A DNA stretch of 64,000 bases from Arthrobacter sp. CJ23 (lineage in GTDB: Bacteria; Actinomycetota; Actinomycetes; Actinomycetales; Micrococcaceae): contig NZ_CP102950.1 in the NCBI RefSeq assembly GCF_024741795.1, positions 3,596,001-3,660,000 of the forward strand, in the 5' to 3' direction. Within the stretch, counting starts at the first letter, position 1. Each line of letters starts with the position of its first letter. The notes under the pieces are model-generated. The model worked only from the letters and a program-made list of their open reading frames with translations, made no database searches and had not been told where the DNA came from. The position numbers and the translations under genes were made by a program. Shown here piece after piece: positions 1 to 9,529 of this stretch.

Positions 1-1139
1 AGGCCAAGCAACCCAAAGCCTCGATAAATTGGGACTGGGCGCCCGCCTAGGATGCGGCCCGCTAGTCGACCGACCATAGTCGTTCGTCTAATCCTCTGAA
101 GCGGTTGGATTGTCATCAGAGCATCCATATTCGCCGGAGCAAGAATGAGGACACCGGCAGAAACCGCTTCCTCCACAATGTTGAGGCCACGCGCGGTGCG
201 GGCAATAACAACGGAGTTGCCCTCCGAATCGCTAAAAGACGGATAGCCTTTAGAGTCGGTTTCCCAGTAATCACCTACGGCTATGTCGGCGAATTCACCA
301 GTGCCGTCGACGCACACCTTGCAACGCCACTGAAGATCACGCCCAAGATGTTTGCCCCACGAGTCATCGTATGAAACCTGGCTGACTTCACCGGTTTCAT
401 CCTCAAATCTGAAATAGCCGGGCCATCCATTGCCTCGGTACCGGAGTGACTTGATACCGTCCGGATTGCCACCCATCTTCTCAATAAGGCGGTCAGTGGC
501 AAGCTGGCTCGGGGTACCTGCACAAAAGAACGAGAGCCGCACGGGTCCATCTTGTCCCTGAGCATCCCCGAACTGTGAGGCGGCATAGGCTTCACAAGGC
601 TTGCCCACGAAGACGCTTTTGCTGTTTTGGTGATCGTACTGGCTGGCGTTCGCAACAGGTGCATACCGTGAACCCGAGGCAGCCACGGCTTCTTCCCTAG
701 ACATAATACGGACCGGGACACTTCGCGAGGGTGCGTCGACTTGAGCGCCAACGCCGGTGACCTGCGTTGCTCGCCTGGACTCAAGCAACCAAACGCTCAG
801 TGCAGTTAGCACGCCTCCGCTGCTGGCGCTGAATCGAACTTCATCATCAGTGGCAAAGCCGGTCCAAACCCCGAAGTAGCTTCCAAAAACAGGATGCGAC
901 ATCGGAGCGCTCAATCGTCGTGCATCGACGCCGACTCCCGGGCAAATTCGTCGAAAGTCCGCGGTAAGTCGTCTGTCGTCGCTGGCCTGCGGCCCGGACG
1001 CAACAGTCGGCCTGAGAAAGCCCTCGTCTGTCAAGCCCATAGAGATCGACGAATCAATCAATGTGCAGGCGCCGCATCCGCTGCATCGACCGCTGCTAGC
1101 GACGCTTGATACCGCCCGCTCTAATCTTGAGGATCTCAC
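1..1139 (-). CDS. Coenzyme F420 hydrogenase/dehydrogenase beta-subunit-like protein (3' end outside window)
   Basis: The frame is open from a GTG at 1139 to the left edge (379 codons, C-terminus missing). My translation gives an N-terminal Cys cluster (CSGCGACTL, then FRRICPGVGV), a central VFVGKPCEAYAA, SFFCAGTPS and LRYRGNGWPGYF, then CKVCVDGTGEFADIAVGDYW. These are hallmarks of the FrhB/FdhB N- and C-terminal domains, an Fe-S/flavin fold. Homologues in polysaccharide clusters usually sit beside pyruvyl transferases, as here, and are thought to act in polymer modification rather than F420 metabolism; that role is inference. The GTG lies directly after the TAG of the pyruvyl transferase gene, so the two are probably translated together. 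Confidence 0.8.
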   Translation of the reverse strand, partial: MRSSRLERAVSSVASSGRCSGCGACTLIDSSISMGLTDEGFLRPTVASGPQASDDRRLTADFRRICPGVGVDARRLSAPMSHPVFGSYFGVWTGFATDDEVRFSASSGGVLTALSVWLLESRRATQVTGVGAQVDAPSRSVPVRIMSREEAVAASGSRYAPVANASQYDHQNSKSVFVGKPCEAYAASQFGDAQGQDGPVRLSFFCAGTPSQLATDRLIEKMGGNPDGIKSLRYRGNGWPGYFRFEDETGEVSQVSYDDSWGKHLGRDLQWRCKVCVDGTGEFADIAVGDYWETDSKGYPSFSDSEGNSVVIARTARGLNIVEEAVSAGVLILAPANMDALMTIQPLQRIRRTTMVGRLAGRILGGRPVPIYRGFGLLG

Positions 1140-2216
1140 CTACGTCCACCCCATCTGCAGGCCTTCGACAACTGCCCCAAGCTTTACCTCAGCTCGCTCG
1201 TTGAGTGCAGCAATCTGGCGGCTCGTGTCCTTAACGTCCATGTAATCGAGCGTCGCGGCGACAGGGTCTTTCGAAGTCGCCAAATCTACGACTTGGTTCC
1301 AGCCAAGATCGTCGAGGAGCGGCGCAAACTTCCGTGAATAGGCCCATGCGATCGCTGGCGTTCCGACAGAAAGACCATTCAAACAAGCGTGCATCCTTGA
1401 GCCGACAACCACCTCTGCCGAGGCAAGAATCTGTCGAACGTGCACGAGACCCCGAGGGATTATGTACGTTGCGTCGGAGCCGTAGAGCTCTTGCAAAGAC
1501 GGGAAGATTCGGCAGTCGTTGTCCGCCGACGGGCTGTCGAGCACATGAGCCAAGAAAGAAACAGAGCGTCCGTCGGCCAAAAGCTGATCGACCAATTTCT
1601 GAACGGACGTGCGGTAGCTAGACGAATCACCGTGCCTGCTCGAATCCCATAAGAGTCCCGAAACGTTGACCACGACCCCTTTTCGAGGCTCCTGCAATGG
1701 TCGATCCAACGCGAAGACAACGTCAGTGGCCGTCACGCTTACCGGGGCACCAATAGCGCTGGAGTACTCCGCGCTCTTAGAATCACGCGCGACTGACATA
1801 GCGCTCGAACGGAGCATAGACCGGCCCATCCACTTCGCGGCCCGAGAAGAGAACGGTCCGATCGTTTGAGGCCCTATGATCAGGGGCACTCCCGTCCTGC
1901 GACAAAGGAGGTGAACATGCCGCATGAGCGCGAGCCGTTTCAGCCCGTAAATATCGCTAAAGCTATCGCCTCCACCGATGTCCACGACGACGTCGTACCG
2001 CTTGATGAAGCTTGCCAATGGCCCACGGGCGCCGACCAATTCTTTGGCAAGATGGCGTCCAGAAAGCCCAACGCCGTCGTCGTTGGTTGCGTCGGCCAGG
2101 CTGTCCACGGTGATCCCAGGGAAGGCCCGTTTCAGCAGAACTTCCATTCCCTTGGCCAACACCCTAACACCGAGATTGGGCGATTCTTCATCTGCCCAAA
2201 GAACAAGTGCCTTCAC
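1140..2216 (-). CDS. Polysaccharide pyruvyl transferase family protein
   Basis: 358 residues, typical of the WcaK/CsaB-type family (PF04230), which transfers pyruvate from PEP to a sugar as a ketal. Visible motifs are VVVDIGGGDSFSD (about residues 76-88), LIIGPQTIGPF (about 112-122) and a C-terminal VVGSRMHACLNGLSVGTPAIA segment. The start is a GTG whose G is the last base of the upstream TAG (TAGTG). A GGAGG lies about 8 bases before it. It is part of the minus-strand exopolysaccharide operon, between the polymerase and the F420-hydrogenase-like gene. The acceptor sugar cannot be deduced. Confidence 0.88.
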   Translation of the reverse strand: MKALVLWADEESPNLGVRVLAKGMEVLLKRAFPGITVDSLADATNDDGVGLSGRHLAKELVGARGPLASFIKRYDVVVDIGGGDSFSDIYGLKRLALMRHVHLLCRRTGVPLIIGPQTIGPFSSRAAKWMGRSMLRSSAMSVARDSKSAEYSSAIGAPVSVTATDVVFALDRPLQEPRKGVVVNVSGLLWDSSRHGDSSSYRTSVQKLVDQLLADGRSVSFLAHVLDSPSADNDCRIFPSLQELYGSDATYIIPRGLVHVRQILASAEVVVGSRMHACLNGLSVGTPAIAWAYSRKFAPLLDDLGWNQVVDLATSKDPVAATLDYMDVKDTSRQIAALNERAEVKLGAVVEGLQMGWT

Positions 2217-3583
2217 TACTGTCGACCTCCGAGTGAGATTGTTGAATTAAGCTTATCGTCAAATTTCGGGTAATCAGTTTGGTCAGCCCTGCCGACGACC
2301 ATCGCGAGCGATAACCACGCGTACTGAAACCATAGAAAATTCGTAAATGCGGCGCAAATAGCGATCGCCACGAAAACGGCCAAACTTTCGGGACGCCGTT
2401 CCGTAAGTCTCCACAGTGCGAAGAACAACCCTAAGAACAGGGCAAGTCCGATAAACCCTGAGTCGTACACCAATGTGATCCAAAGCGAGCCGAGATACGC
2501 CGGACCCGTTCCGGTCGAATCAATGGCATGATACTGCGAGAAGGAATTAGCTCCTAGGCCAACCCACCAAGCATCCCAGCTGCTAAGGTCACCGAAGGCA
2601 AGTTCAAAATTGTCGATTCTGTATGCCCCGGTTCCGCTGTCGGATTCCAGGAGATTCTGCAACCGGTAGGTAATCTCTGTTCCAAGGACGCCGGCCGCCG
2701 CCAGCGTCGAAATCAGAAACGGTGCGGCCACGCCAACAATACCGATGACTCCGCCTAGTAGTACAGACCGAGCTGAACCGCGTCTGAGGACATTCAGTAG
2801 CCCAAGGGCCACCACAGCCACCGCAGCCAACCAAGCGGATCGAGTACCGGCAAATAGCACTCCCACCACAATCACTGCCGATGCGATCTTATCCAATCGA
2901 CACAAAGAGCTACGCCAGAAGTACAGGACGCCCAGCCACACAACCGCTTGACTCGCGAAGATATTGGGTTCAAAAGAAAACCCCTGTAAACGTCCACTAA
3001 CCGGGCTCACACCTAGCAAGGAGCCGGATCCGAGCGTCCGAGCGGCATAACTGATCAAACTCAGCAGCGTCACACAGGCGAAAATGTAGGTGCCTGCTCT
3101 AACTAACGTGAGCTTCGCATCACTAACAGTGGCGAAGGGAAGAAGCCACACGATACCTAGAGCGTATTGCAGAACTATCCATAGGCTGGCTGCTGGATTG
3201 GGGCTACCCAGAGAAACCACTGCAGCCCACAGAATAAACCCTGAAGCCAGGCATATGAGAGGAACGCGGGACTTCTGGACCGCAGCCGGAATTGACAGCC
3301 TCATGTGATAAATCAAAATCAAGAAGACAGCCGCAGTAAGATGCTCCGGTCGAACGGTAAGAAATCCAAGATTAATTGAGATCCCATTGACGGTTGCACC
3401 CAGGAAGACGACGACCCAGCTCGCTACCATACCCGAGCATGCCACAAGAAGAAGCCCAACAGCAAGAATCACCAAATAGATCTCGGACGATTCGGTCGCC
3501 TTGGTGGCAAAGAGCACAAGGGCGATAAAAATCCCAAGAAAACCTAGAATAAGCGTCCCGAATGACGGATTGTTTATCTTCAT
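2216..3583 (-). CDS. O-antigen ligase/polymerase-like membrane protein (Wzy type)
   Basis: 455 residues, almost entirely hydrophobic with about 10-12 predicted membrane segments. The longest soluble part is a loop in the C-terminal half (after VLGTEITYRLQNLLESDSG, containing WWVGLGANSFSQYH). This pattern fits the O-antigen ligase/Wzy family (PF04932), which joins lipid-linked repeat units outside the membrane. The start ATG overlaps the stop of the GT2 gene (ATGA) and the stop overlaps the pyruvyl transferase GTG, so the genes are coupled. Wzy proteins diverge too fast to assign the linkage. Confidence 0.8.
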   Translation of the reverse strand: MKINNPSFGTLILGFLGIFIALVLFATKATESSEIYLVILAVGLLLVACSGMVASWVVVFLGATVNGISINLGFLTVRPEHLTAAVFLILIYHMRLSIPAAVQKSRVPLICLASGFILWAAVVSLGSPNPAASLWIVLQYALGIVWLLPFATVSDAKLTLVRAGTYIFACVTLLSLISYAARTLGSGSLLGVSPVSGRLQGFSFEPNIFASQAVVWLGVLYFWRSSLCRLDKIASAVIVVGVLFAGTRSAWLAAVAVVALGLLNVLRRGSARSVLLGGVIGIVGVAAPFLISTLAAAGVLGTEITYRLQNLLESDSGTGAYRIDNFELAFGDLSSWDAWWVGLGANSFSQYHAIDSTGTGPAYLGSLWITLVYDSGFIGLALFLGLFFALWRLTERRPESLAVFVAIAICAAFTNFLWFQYAWLSLAMVVGRADQTDYPKFDDKLNSTISLGGRQ

Positions 3584-4518
3584 TTGGCGCGAAGAATTGC
3601 GGCACTGAAGGCCCTAAACCTACGTGACTCATGCCGCCAAGCAAGTTTGTCTTCTGAAGTGGCTCCCCTAAGCGCATAATATCCAGCCCTGGACATCAAC
3701 CCCAGAGCCACCACTAGCTTCCAAGCTACGCTGGAGGCTTTGCTTTGGCTTAAATCCTGATCATAGAAGTGCCAAAGGTTTACAATCCAGTCCGCCTTCA
3801 TTGATTTCGGCTCAGAGGTACCTGTCCCTGCTGCGTGACTAATCTGAATCCCAGGTAGCAGGCGTATCTTGTAGCCGGCCGACACGACCCGGTAGCAGAA
3901 CTCTATGTCCTCGGCATACATGAACCAACGCTCAGTTAGCCCCCCAACCGCAACCCATAGATCCTTGGGTATTGCTAGGCAGGCGCCCGTGGCCCAATCA
4001 ACGTCCCGCGCCGACCTCGCCTGACGCGGATAAAGATAATGTCCTTCAAGGACGCTGGGACCTGCCAGCCTGGCCAGTCCAGAGTAGTGCAAAATCATGC
4101 GGCCCAGGTGCGGCTGACGTCCCGCGGAAACTACGCTCAACCTTTGCTCGGGGTGAACGATCATCGGCGCTAGGACGGCCCCGGGATACACCCGGCTAGA
4201 CTCCAAGAGTTGCCCGAAGGCCTCAGTGGTCCCTACGGCATCTGGATTGAGTAGAACAATCGTCGATCCACTACTAGCTTCGGCCCCTCGGTTGACCGCC
4301 TTCGCAAACCCCTCATTGTTCTGGTTAATGATGAGTCTTGCGTTCGGGATCACGGCACTACAGATTGCTAAGGTCTCATCCGCTGAGCTATTATCCACGA
4401 TAATCACTTCGTGACCTTGCTGCACAAGATCGATTAGCGGCTCCAAGCAATCACGAATGACACGAGCACTATTGTAAGTGACTATAATAAACGAGCTGAA
4501 TTCAGTATCTGCTAACAT
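3580..4518 (-). CDS. Glycosyltransferase family 2 (rhamnosyltransferase-like)
   Basis: 312 residues. The GT-A fold signature is clear: FIIVTYNSARVIRDCLEPL at the N-terminus, VIIVDNSSADET, then NEGFAKAVNRGAEAS and LLNPDA as the metal/nucleotide site, and ATGACLAIPKDLW with YAEDIEFCYRV carrying the acidic catalytic region. Best resemblance is to WbbL-type rhamnosyltransferases; donor and acceptor are unknown. The ATG follows the TAG of the acyltransferase gene without a gap. Base composition is lower in GC than the paa genes, as across this cluster, which suggests acquisition from elsewhere. Confidence 0.88.
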   Translation of the reverse strand: MLADTEFSSFIIVTYNSARVIRDCLEPLIDLVQQGHEVIIVDNSSADETLAICSAVIPNARLIINQNNEGFAKAVNRGAEASSGSTIVLLNPDAVGTTEAFGQLLESSRVYPGAVLAPMIVHPEQRLSVVSAGRQPHLGRMILHYSGLARLAGPSVLEGHYLYPRQARSARDVDWATGACLAIPKDLWVAVGGLTERWFMYAEDIEFCYRVVSAGYKIRLLPGIQISHAAGTGTSEPKSMKADWIVNLWHFYDQDLSQSKASSVAWKLVVALGLMSRAGYYALRGATSEDKLAWRHESRRFRAFSAAILRAK

Positions 4519-5190
4519 CTATCGGACTCCAATTACTTTTGCTGGAACGCCGCCCACTATGGTTCGCGCAGGCACATCCTTCGTCACGACCGCTCCCGCA
4601 GCAACGATCGCCCCATCGCCAATTGAAACACCTGCGAGCACCACGGCGTGGGCCCCAATCCACACGTCATGGCCAATTTCAACGGGTTTTCGGATATGAC
4701 CCTGCAATCTTATTGGAGTCTTGGGATCCTCAAATTGATGATTCTCGGAGTAGATCGCCACAAAGGGGCCCAATAGAGCATCCCGACCAATGGTTACTCC
4801 TCCACCACCATGAATCACATTGAACGCTCCGACTGACGCTCCGTTACCAATTGATATACCTTCTCCCACACTGCGAATCACGGCGCTGCCTAGAAGCGAA
4901 GCGTTGCGGTCGATCGTGACCCGGTCACCAAGTGTCACGCCGCCCCGAGATACGGCGTTGATAGTGACACCGTCACCGATAGTGCATCCTTTGCCGAGAA
5001 CGAGAGATCTGCGACCCAAGATCTTGGCCCTGGGCCCCAGGAACACGTTGGCACGCAGCCAGACAAAGCCGCGTATTATCTGGATTCCCTTACCCACAGA
5101 AAATGAGGCAAGATCGCGAGTGGACAGATCAGGATCCAAACCGTCGCTATCTCGGAGCTGTCGATAGATCCTATCTAGGATGCGGCGCAC
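4519..5190 (-). CDS. Hexapeptide-repeat acyltransferase (LbH fold)
   Basis: 223 residues built of hexapeptide turns ([LIV]-G-x4), e.g. [23 protein letters not shown] and [10 protein letters not shown], ending with the WcaF/NodL-type block [19 protein letters not shown] and [15 protein letters not shown]. Such enzymes form trimers and O-acetylate sugars with acetyl-CoA; here it probably decorates the polysaccharide repeat unit (inference). The start is a GTG with GGAAGGACG upstream and overlaps the preceding GT4 gene by 16 bases. The candidate catalytic His is in SENHQFED. Confidence 0.85.
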   Translation of the reverse strand: MRRILDRIYRQLRDSDGLDPDLSTRDLASFSVGKGIQIIRGFVWLRANVFLGPRAKILGRRSLVLGKGCTIGDGVTINAVSRGGVTLGDRVTIDRNASLLGSAVIRSVGEGISIGNGASVGAFNVIHGGGGVTIGRDALLGPFVAIYSENHQFEDPKTPIRLQGHIRKPVEIGHDVWIGAHAVVLAGVSIGDGAIVAAGAVVTKDVPARTIVGGVPAKVIGVR

Positions 5191-6269
5191 CGCCCACGTC
5201 CTTCCATTCTCAGAGTACGTCTCATATTTCCGACGACAGCCGCCCAGTTGTACTTTGTCAAGGCGCGATCAATTCTCAGTCGAGACTCAACCGATTCTGA
5301 TGGCAGGTCAGAGTTAACCAATCGGTGCAATCCGCTGGAGATACTCCTTACGTCCTTCGGATCAAAATAGACATGAGCGAGGTCAATTTCTCGGAATACA
5401 TCGATGTCGCTCGCGGCTATTGGCAGATTAAAGCTTGCGGCCTCAAGAAGCGGTAAGCCGAACCCTTCGTCAAGACTTGGAAAAATGAAGCCTGCTGCAC
5501 CGCGGTAAAGATCGCGCAATTCGGAATCACTGACACCGCTGCGAAAGTGAATTGAATTTGACTTTCTCCCTATGGTCGCATTCTTGCCATTGGGCTCACC
5601 GACAATAACCATATCGAATGTGTCATCAACAGCGCTTGTGCTCTCAAATGCGTGAATTAGGGCCTGTATGTTTTTTCTTACATTGAGTCGACCAACGGCC
5701 AAAAGATATGGTTTGGCTTGAGTGGCCGGGATCGGTTCTTCTTCACTCCTGCTTGAGACCCATGAAGGAAGGCCAAGCCCGACTGCATGTGTTTTGTTGC
5801 GAGTCCGATAAAAGTATTTTTGGATTCTTCTCGACTCAGTTGCCGTAGAAGTGAGCACAAGATTTGCAGCCCCGACGGACAGCGTTGCTAGGCTAAGGTA
5901 AATGCGCTCTTTAGCGGTGAACCACGCAGGGTGCTGTCTAAATATTCCGTCATGAAGAAACGTAGCCTTGGTCGCACGATGCCGGAGTAGGGGTGTGAAG
6001 TTCTGAGTCACGACGGCATCAACATCGCTGGGTATGCGCATGGTTATTACGGCCAGCGCGTGAATGGGCGCGCGAGTGTCGAGTACTGAGATTTGGCTGT
6101 TCCTCACAAAGTCGAGGTCTTCAACCAGCGCTCGGTCGACCCTGCGAACTAACAGGAGAATTTCATCTTCTGGAAACTGTTGGCACCAAGCCTGGACTAT
6201 CTCACGTACGACCGTCCTCCCCGAAGGAGGGCCGTTGACCAGCCAATAGGCGTCGAAAAGCAACTTCAT
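5175..6269 (-). CDS. Glycosyltransferase family 4
   Basis: 364 residues from the chosen ATG at 6269 ([13 protein letters not shown]), preferred over an upstream in-frame start because similarity to the family begins there. A GGTGGAA lies upstream. The GT-B C-terminal domain is plain: [21 protein letters not shown], then [20 protein letters not shown], whose E-x7-E contacts the donor phosphates, followed by [16 protein letters not shown]. It is a retaining GT1/GT4 enzyme; donor and acceptor are not predictable. It lies in the minus-strand EPS operon, about 140 bases from the next gene upstream. Confidence 0.87.
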   Translation of the reverse strand: MKLLFDAYWLVNGPPSGRTVVREIVQAWCQQFPEDEILLLVRRVDRALVEDLDFVRNSQISVLDTRAPIHALAVITMRIPSDVDAVVTQNFTPLLRHRATKATFLHDGIFRQHPAWFTAKERIYLSLATLSVGAANLVLTSTATESRRIQKYFYRTRNKTHAVGLGLPSWVSSRSEEEPIPATQAKPYLLAVGRLNVRKNIQALIHAFESTSAVDDTFDMVIVGEPNGKNATIGRKSNSIHFRSGVSDSELRDLYRGAAGFIFPSLDEGFGLPLLEAASFNLPIAASDIDVFREIDLAHVYFDPKDVRSISSGLHRLVNSDLPSESVESRLRIDRALTKYNWAAVVGNMRRTLRMEGRGRCAAS

Positions 6270-6411
6270 AGGTTCCACCAAATCGTTAGCAGGTTGAGGG
6301 CAAGCCGAGATCGATTTGCTCAGCATCGCGAAGAGAGCACTGCGCGCTCGTACGTCTACGGATCTGGATCAGTTCATTATTCGGTCTGGTCATCGGTTGT
6401 GCCGCGACGTA

Positions 6412-7581
6412 CTACTGGTTGCTTCCCATGCGTGTGTGTACATTTCCGCGCAAATCAGATTCTGCGGGAGGTAACTGCGCCAGGAGCGCCTGCTCGTAGC
6501 CGTCGCATACGCCAGCCCAGGAATACCTGGACTGAGCCCGTTCGACGATTGCAGTTACGTCTACGGAGTGCGCTCGCTGCATTGCCGCGTCCAGTTCGTC
6601 GGATATCTGCAACGAGTTTGGCTGTACAAAGGTCCCTGTATCTGCAAGAACCTCGCGGTTGTATACGGTGTCCCTGGCAACGATAGGGGCTCCGCATGCC
6701 ATCGCCTGGACGAGCGCTGGATTTGTCCCGCCTACACTGTGCCCGTGGAAATAGGCGCCTGCATGCTGCCACAGGGCGTGTAGCCTACGATCATCGCTAA
6801 TGTGGCCCAACCAATGAACGGCGGCATGGTCCGCTGAGAGTTTGGCAGCTCGTGCATCAAGTTCCCCACCGTATCCAGACGACCCAACGATAACAACCGG
6901 GTACTTTTGGGCCAGAACCTCGGCAGCTTCGAAGAACTCCTCCATCGTGTTCTCCGGCACAAAACGAGCGACAGCCAGAACGTAGCCTCTGTGAGACAGT
7001 CCCTCTTCCACGGGCAGGTCTTCAGGAATATCTCCACCGTATGGTACGAAACGAGACTGCCGGCCGAAATCATGCTCCCAGCGTGAAGCGATTGCCGTCG
7101 CATCCGCTATGAGTTCTGTAGCGTTCAGGGCGGTCAGCTTGGCACCCAGACGGAAAACAAGCTTCGCAAGGCGCCCCCATTTGGCACGCTCCCACTCGAT
7201 TCCATCCACGTTAACTACTGTCGGGATTCCTCTGAGCCTCAGCAGCGGAAGCCAGAACCCATTGGCAACGTTCATGACAAGCGCAACATCCGGTTTGGTT
7301 CGAAGGGCATGCAGTACTGCCGTAAAGCCAAAAGACAACGTGCTGAACGACGACGTCTCAAGACCGCGCGTTTCGACAGTCCTTATGCGCTTATCTCGTG
7401 TTGGATCTGCTGGCTTGGTGGCCCCGGGGCGACCGTAGACGGTGACTGACCAACCTTTCGCGGCCAAATATGGCGCCAACCTGCGTACCGCTGTCTCGAA
7501 CCCGCCATAGTAGCTCGGGTATCCACGCGTTCCAATAATTGCGACCGAGCGCCGGACGGACAATCCCGTATCTTGTTCCAT
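6412..7581 (-). CDS. DUF1972-type glycosyltransferase family 4
   Basis: 389 residues from ATG 7581; a TTG at 7596 is also in frame, but GTGGGG sits just before the ATG. The N-terminus SVAIIGTRGYPSYYGGFETA is the signature of the DUF1972 glycosyltransferase family, often annotated as rhamnosyl- or galactosyltransferases of capsule clusters. The C-terminal half has VLAVARFVPENTMEEF, HWLGHISDDRRLHALW and GHSVGGTNPALVQAMACGAP, the donor-binding region. It is the first gene of the minus-strand EPS operon, divergent from the initiating transferase. Confidence 0.87.
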   Translation of the reverse strand: MEQDTGLSVRRSVAIIGTRGYPSYYGGFETAVRRLAPYLAAKGWSVTVYGRPGATKPADPTRDKRIRTVETRGLETSSFSTLSFGFTAVLHALRTKPDVALVMNVANGFWLPLLRLRGIPTVVNVDGIEWERAKWGRLAKLVFRLGAKLTALNATELIADATAIASRWEHDFGRQSRFVPYGGDIPEDLPVEEGLSHRGYVLAVARFVPENTMEEFFEAAEVLAQKYPVVIVGSSGYGGELDARAAKLSADHAAVHWLGHISDDRRLHALWQHAGAYFHGHSVGGTNPALVQAMACGAPIVARDTVYNREVLADTGTFVQPNSLQISDELDAAMQRAHSVDVTAIVERAQSRYSWAGVCDGYEQALLAQLPPAESDLRGNVHTRMGSNQ

Positions 7582-7894
7582 TTTCCCCACTTTCAAATGG
7601 CTTCGTTCACGAGAACTGAATCAGGTGAGCCAGACCTACGCCGACAAGATCCCAGCAATCAGGTCCAATCATACGATTACGTCGAACCTCGTTCGACATG
7701 TGACGCACGACGCGGACGGGATTCGCCACACGAGCCTTCCTAGATCCTTCGCTAACCAGTCCATTCGAGATCGACTGTGAGACCGATGTTGCCAGACTCG
7801 GGTGACGGAAAATTGCGATGCTCCATCCCGACGCCCTGTATCCTTTCGACGGGGGCCTCCCGACGAACACAAATACAGGCATGGGGGACGATAA
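7582..7894. other. Divergent intergenic region between the two EPS operons
   Basis: About 310 bases separating the minus-strand glycosyltransferase start from the TTG start of the plus-strand sugar-phosphate transferase. It must hold both promoters. I see no confident -35/-10 pair, riboswitch or gene; short frames on either strand have no recognisable protein features. Confidence 0.5.
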
Positions 7895-9331
7895 TTGGGG
7901 ACCGGATCTGGTTGGCGGCCGCGAACATCGCGGCTTCTCAAGTTTGTTGATGCATTTGTCATCGTCTGGGCCGTGTCAGGAGCGTATGTCATCCGCTTTG
8001 GCCTTGAGCCGGACTTCCTACTAACGGGTCAAGAACCCAACTATTTTTGGCTTTCAGTTGCGCTGGCGGCCGCTTGGTGGATCATGCTGGGCGCATGGAA
8101 CAGCCGGCAGAGCCGAATCCTTGGGGCCGGACCCGATGAATATAAGCGAGTTGCCGCAGCGTCGCTGTGGCTCTTCGGACTCATAGCCATTTTCTCTTAC
8201 GTTTTCAGGTTCGAAACAGCCAGAGGCTACGTCGGTGTTGCGCTTCCTATTGGTCTCCTGGGTCTTCTTCTCGCCCGTTGGCTTCTGCGGCAGCATCTGA
8301 GCCTTGCCCGACAAAACGGAGGGAGCATGTCTAGGCTCCTACTTCTAGGTGGTCCCGGCGCCGTGGCACACCTCGCTGCATCGCTGCACGGTGCGAAGCA
8401 CGCGGGATACCTGCCAGTTGCCGCTTATACACCAGGCGAACTAGAGCTGCCGTCCGTGGAAGCAAACTCAGGATTGCCGATTTTAGGACACGGGACAGAA
8501 ACGCAGGACGTACTAAGGGCAATTGACCAGTGCCAGGCGGATGCCGTGGCTGTTTCCGCCGGTGTGCGGCTGCATCCACAAACGATCCGACACCTCGGTT
8601 GGGAACTAGCAGCACGAAACGTTGGTCTCATCATGGCCCCCGCATTGACCGATATTGCAGGCCCCCGGATCCACACCCAGCAAGTCGCGGGCCTGCCGTT
8701 GATTCACGTAACCACACCCACTCTGGAAGGTGGCCAGCGAGTCGCGAAGCGCCTGTTTGACGTCTTCGTCGCAGCCCTGCTAATTCTCTTCTCATCGCCG
8801 TTGATGTTGGCTATTGCCGCCCTGGTAAAGATCGACAGTAAAGGCCCTGTCCTGTTCAAACAAGGTCGCGTGGGAATGGAAGGCAAACACTTCCAGATGC
8901 TGAAGTTCCGTTCCATGGTTGTGGACGCAGAGGCCCGGCTCGCGGAGCTCGAACACCGCAATGAGGGGAAGGGCCTTCTTTTCAAGATCAAGGACGACCC
9001 TCGAGTTACTCGTATTGGCGGCGTCCTCCGGAAGTACAGCCTCGACGAGCTTCCTCAGCTTTTCAATATTCTGGTCGGATCGATGAGCCTCGTGGGCCCT
9101 CGCCCGCCCCTGCCCCGCGAGGTGGAGGCTTACGAACACGACGTCCGGCGCAGGCTGCTCGTCAAGCCGGGATTAACAGGGCTCTGGCAGGTAAGTGGCC
9201 GCTCCAACCTCTCGTGGCAGGACTCTGTTCGATTGGACCTCTACTACGTGGAAAACTGGTCTCTGGCCGGCGATCTCGTCATCATTCTCCGCACAGTCCG
9301 CGCCGTCTTCCACAGCAACGGCGCATATTAA
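7895..9331 (+). CDS. Exopolysaccharide polyprenyl glycosylphosphotransferase (WcaJ/WbaP type)
   Basis: 478 residues. The N-terminal third has about four membrane segments, followed by a nucleotide-binding-like domain (MSRLLLLGGPGAVAHLAASL) and the C-terminal bacterial sugar transferase domain: KRLFDVFVAALLILFSSPL, LKFRSMVVDAEARL, LPQLFNILVGSMSLVGPRPP and KPGLTGLWQVSGRS. It places the first sugar-1-phosphate on undecaprenyl phosphate, starting repeat-unit synthesis. The start is taken as TTG 7895, since an in-frame TAA sits immediately before it and GGGGGAC lies about 6 bases upstream. It is divergent from the other EPS genes. Confidence 0.9.
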   Translation: MGTGSGWRPRTSRLLKFVDAFVIVWAVSGAYVIRFGLEPDFLLTGQEPNYFWLSVALAAAWWIMLGAWNSRQSRILGAGPDEYKRVAAASLWLFGLIAIFSYVFRFETARGYVGVALPIGLLGLLLARWLLRQHLSLARQNGGSMSRLLLLGGPGAVAHLAASLHGAKHAGYLPVAAYTPGELELPSVEANSGLPILGHGTETQDVLRAIDQCQADAVAVSAGVRLHPQTIRHLGWELAARNVGLIMAPALTDIAGPRIHTQQVAGLPLIHVTTPTLEGGQRVAKRLFDVFVAALLILFSSPLMLAIAALVKIDSKGPVLFKQGRVGMEGKHFQMLKFRSMVVDAEARLAELEHRNEGKGLLFKIKDDPRVTRIGGVLRKYSLDELPQLFNILVGSMSLVGPRPPLPREVEAYEHDVRRRLLVKPGLTGLWQVSGRSNLSWQDSVRLDLYYVENWSLAGDLVIILRTVRAVFHSNGAY

Positions 9332-9377
9332 CCAGCCTCTTGAACGCGGAACAGCTCTGCGGAAGGAACTAATCAAC

Positions 9378-9527
9378 ATGCGTATCTCAGTGATCGACTG
9401 TGGCTACCTCGGCGCAGTCCACACAGCCTGGATGGCTAAGCCAAACGGTCTTGACGGCCGCAACGCTTTGGACGCCGCCGAGTGGCGCGCTGCTGGCTGG
9501 CATTACCGCGGACTGGGCCGTCCCTAA
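9378..9527 (+). pseudogene. Gutted UDP-glucose 6-dehydrogenase (ugd) remnant, in-frame internal deletion
   Basis: A 49-codon frame whose first part, MRISVIDCGYLGAVHTAWMA, matches the N-terminal Rossmann start of UDP-glucose dehydrogenase (normally MRISVIGCGYLGAVHA), and whose last part, GRNALDAAEWRAAGWHYRG, matches its extreme C-terminus. Roughly 400 internal codons are missing while the frame stays open. The first glycine of GxGYLG is Asp. A GGAAGGA ribosome site is retained. The product cannot be an enzyme. It is placed correctly for a lost UDP-glucuronate supply gene of the EPS cluster; galU is nearby. Confidence 0.85.
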
Positions 9528-9529
9528 CC

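Noticed and set aside
281..784. A 167-codon minus-strand frame
   Set aside because: It is a shadow of the F420-hydrogenase-like gene, which is open in another minus-strand frame over the whole of 1-1139 and shows the family motifs.
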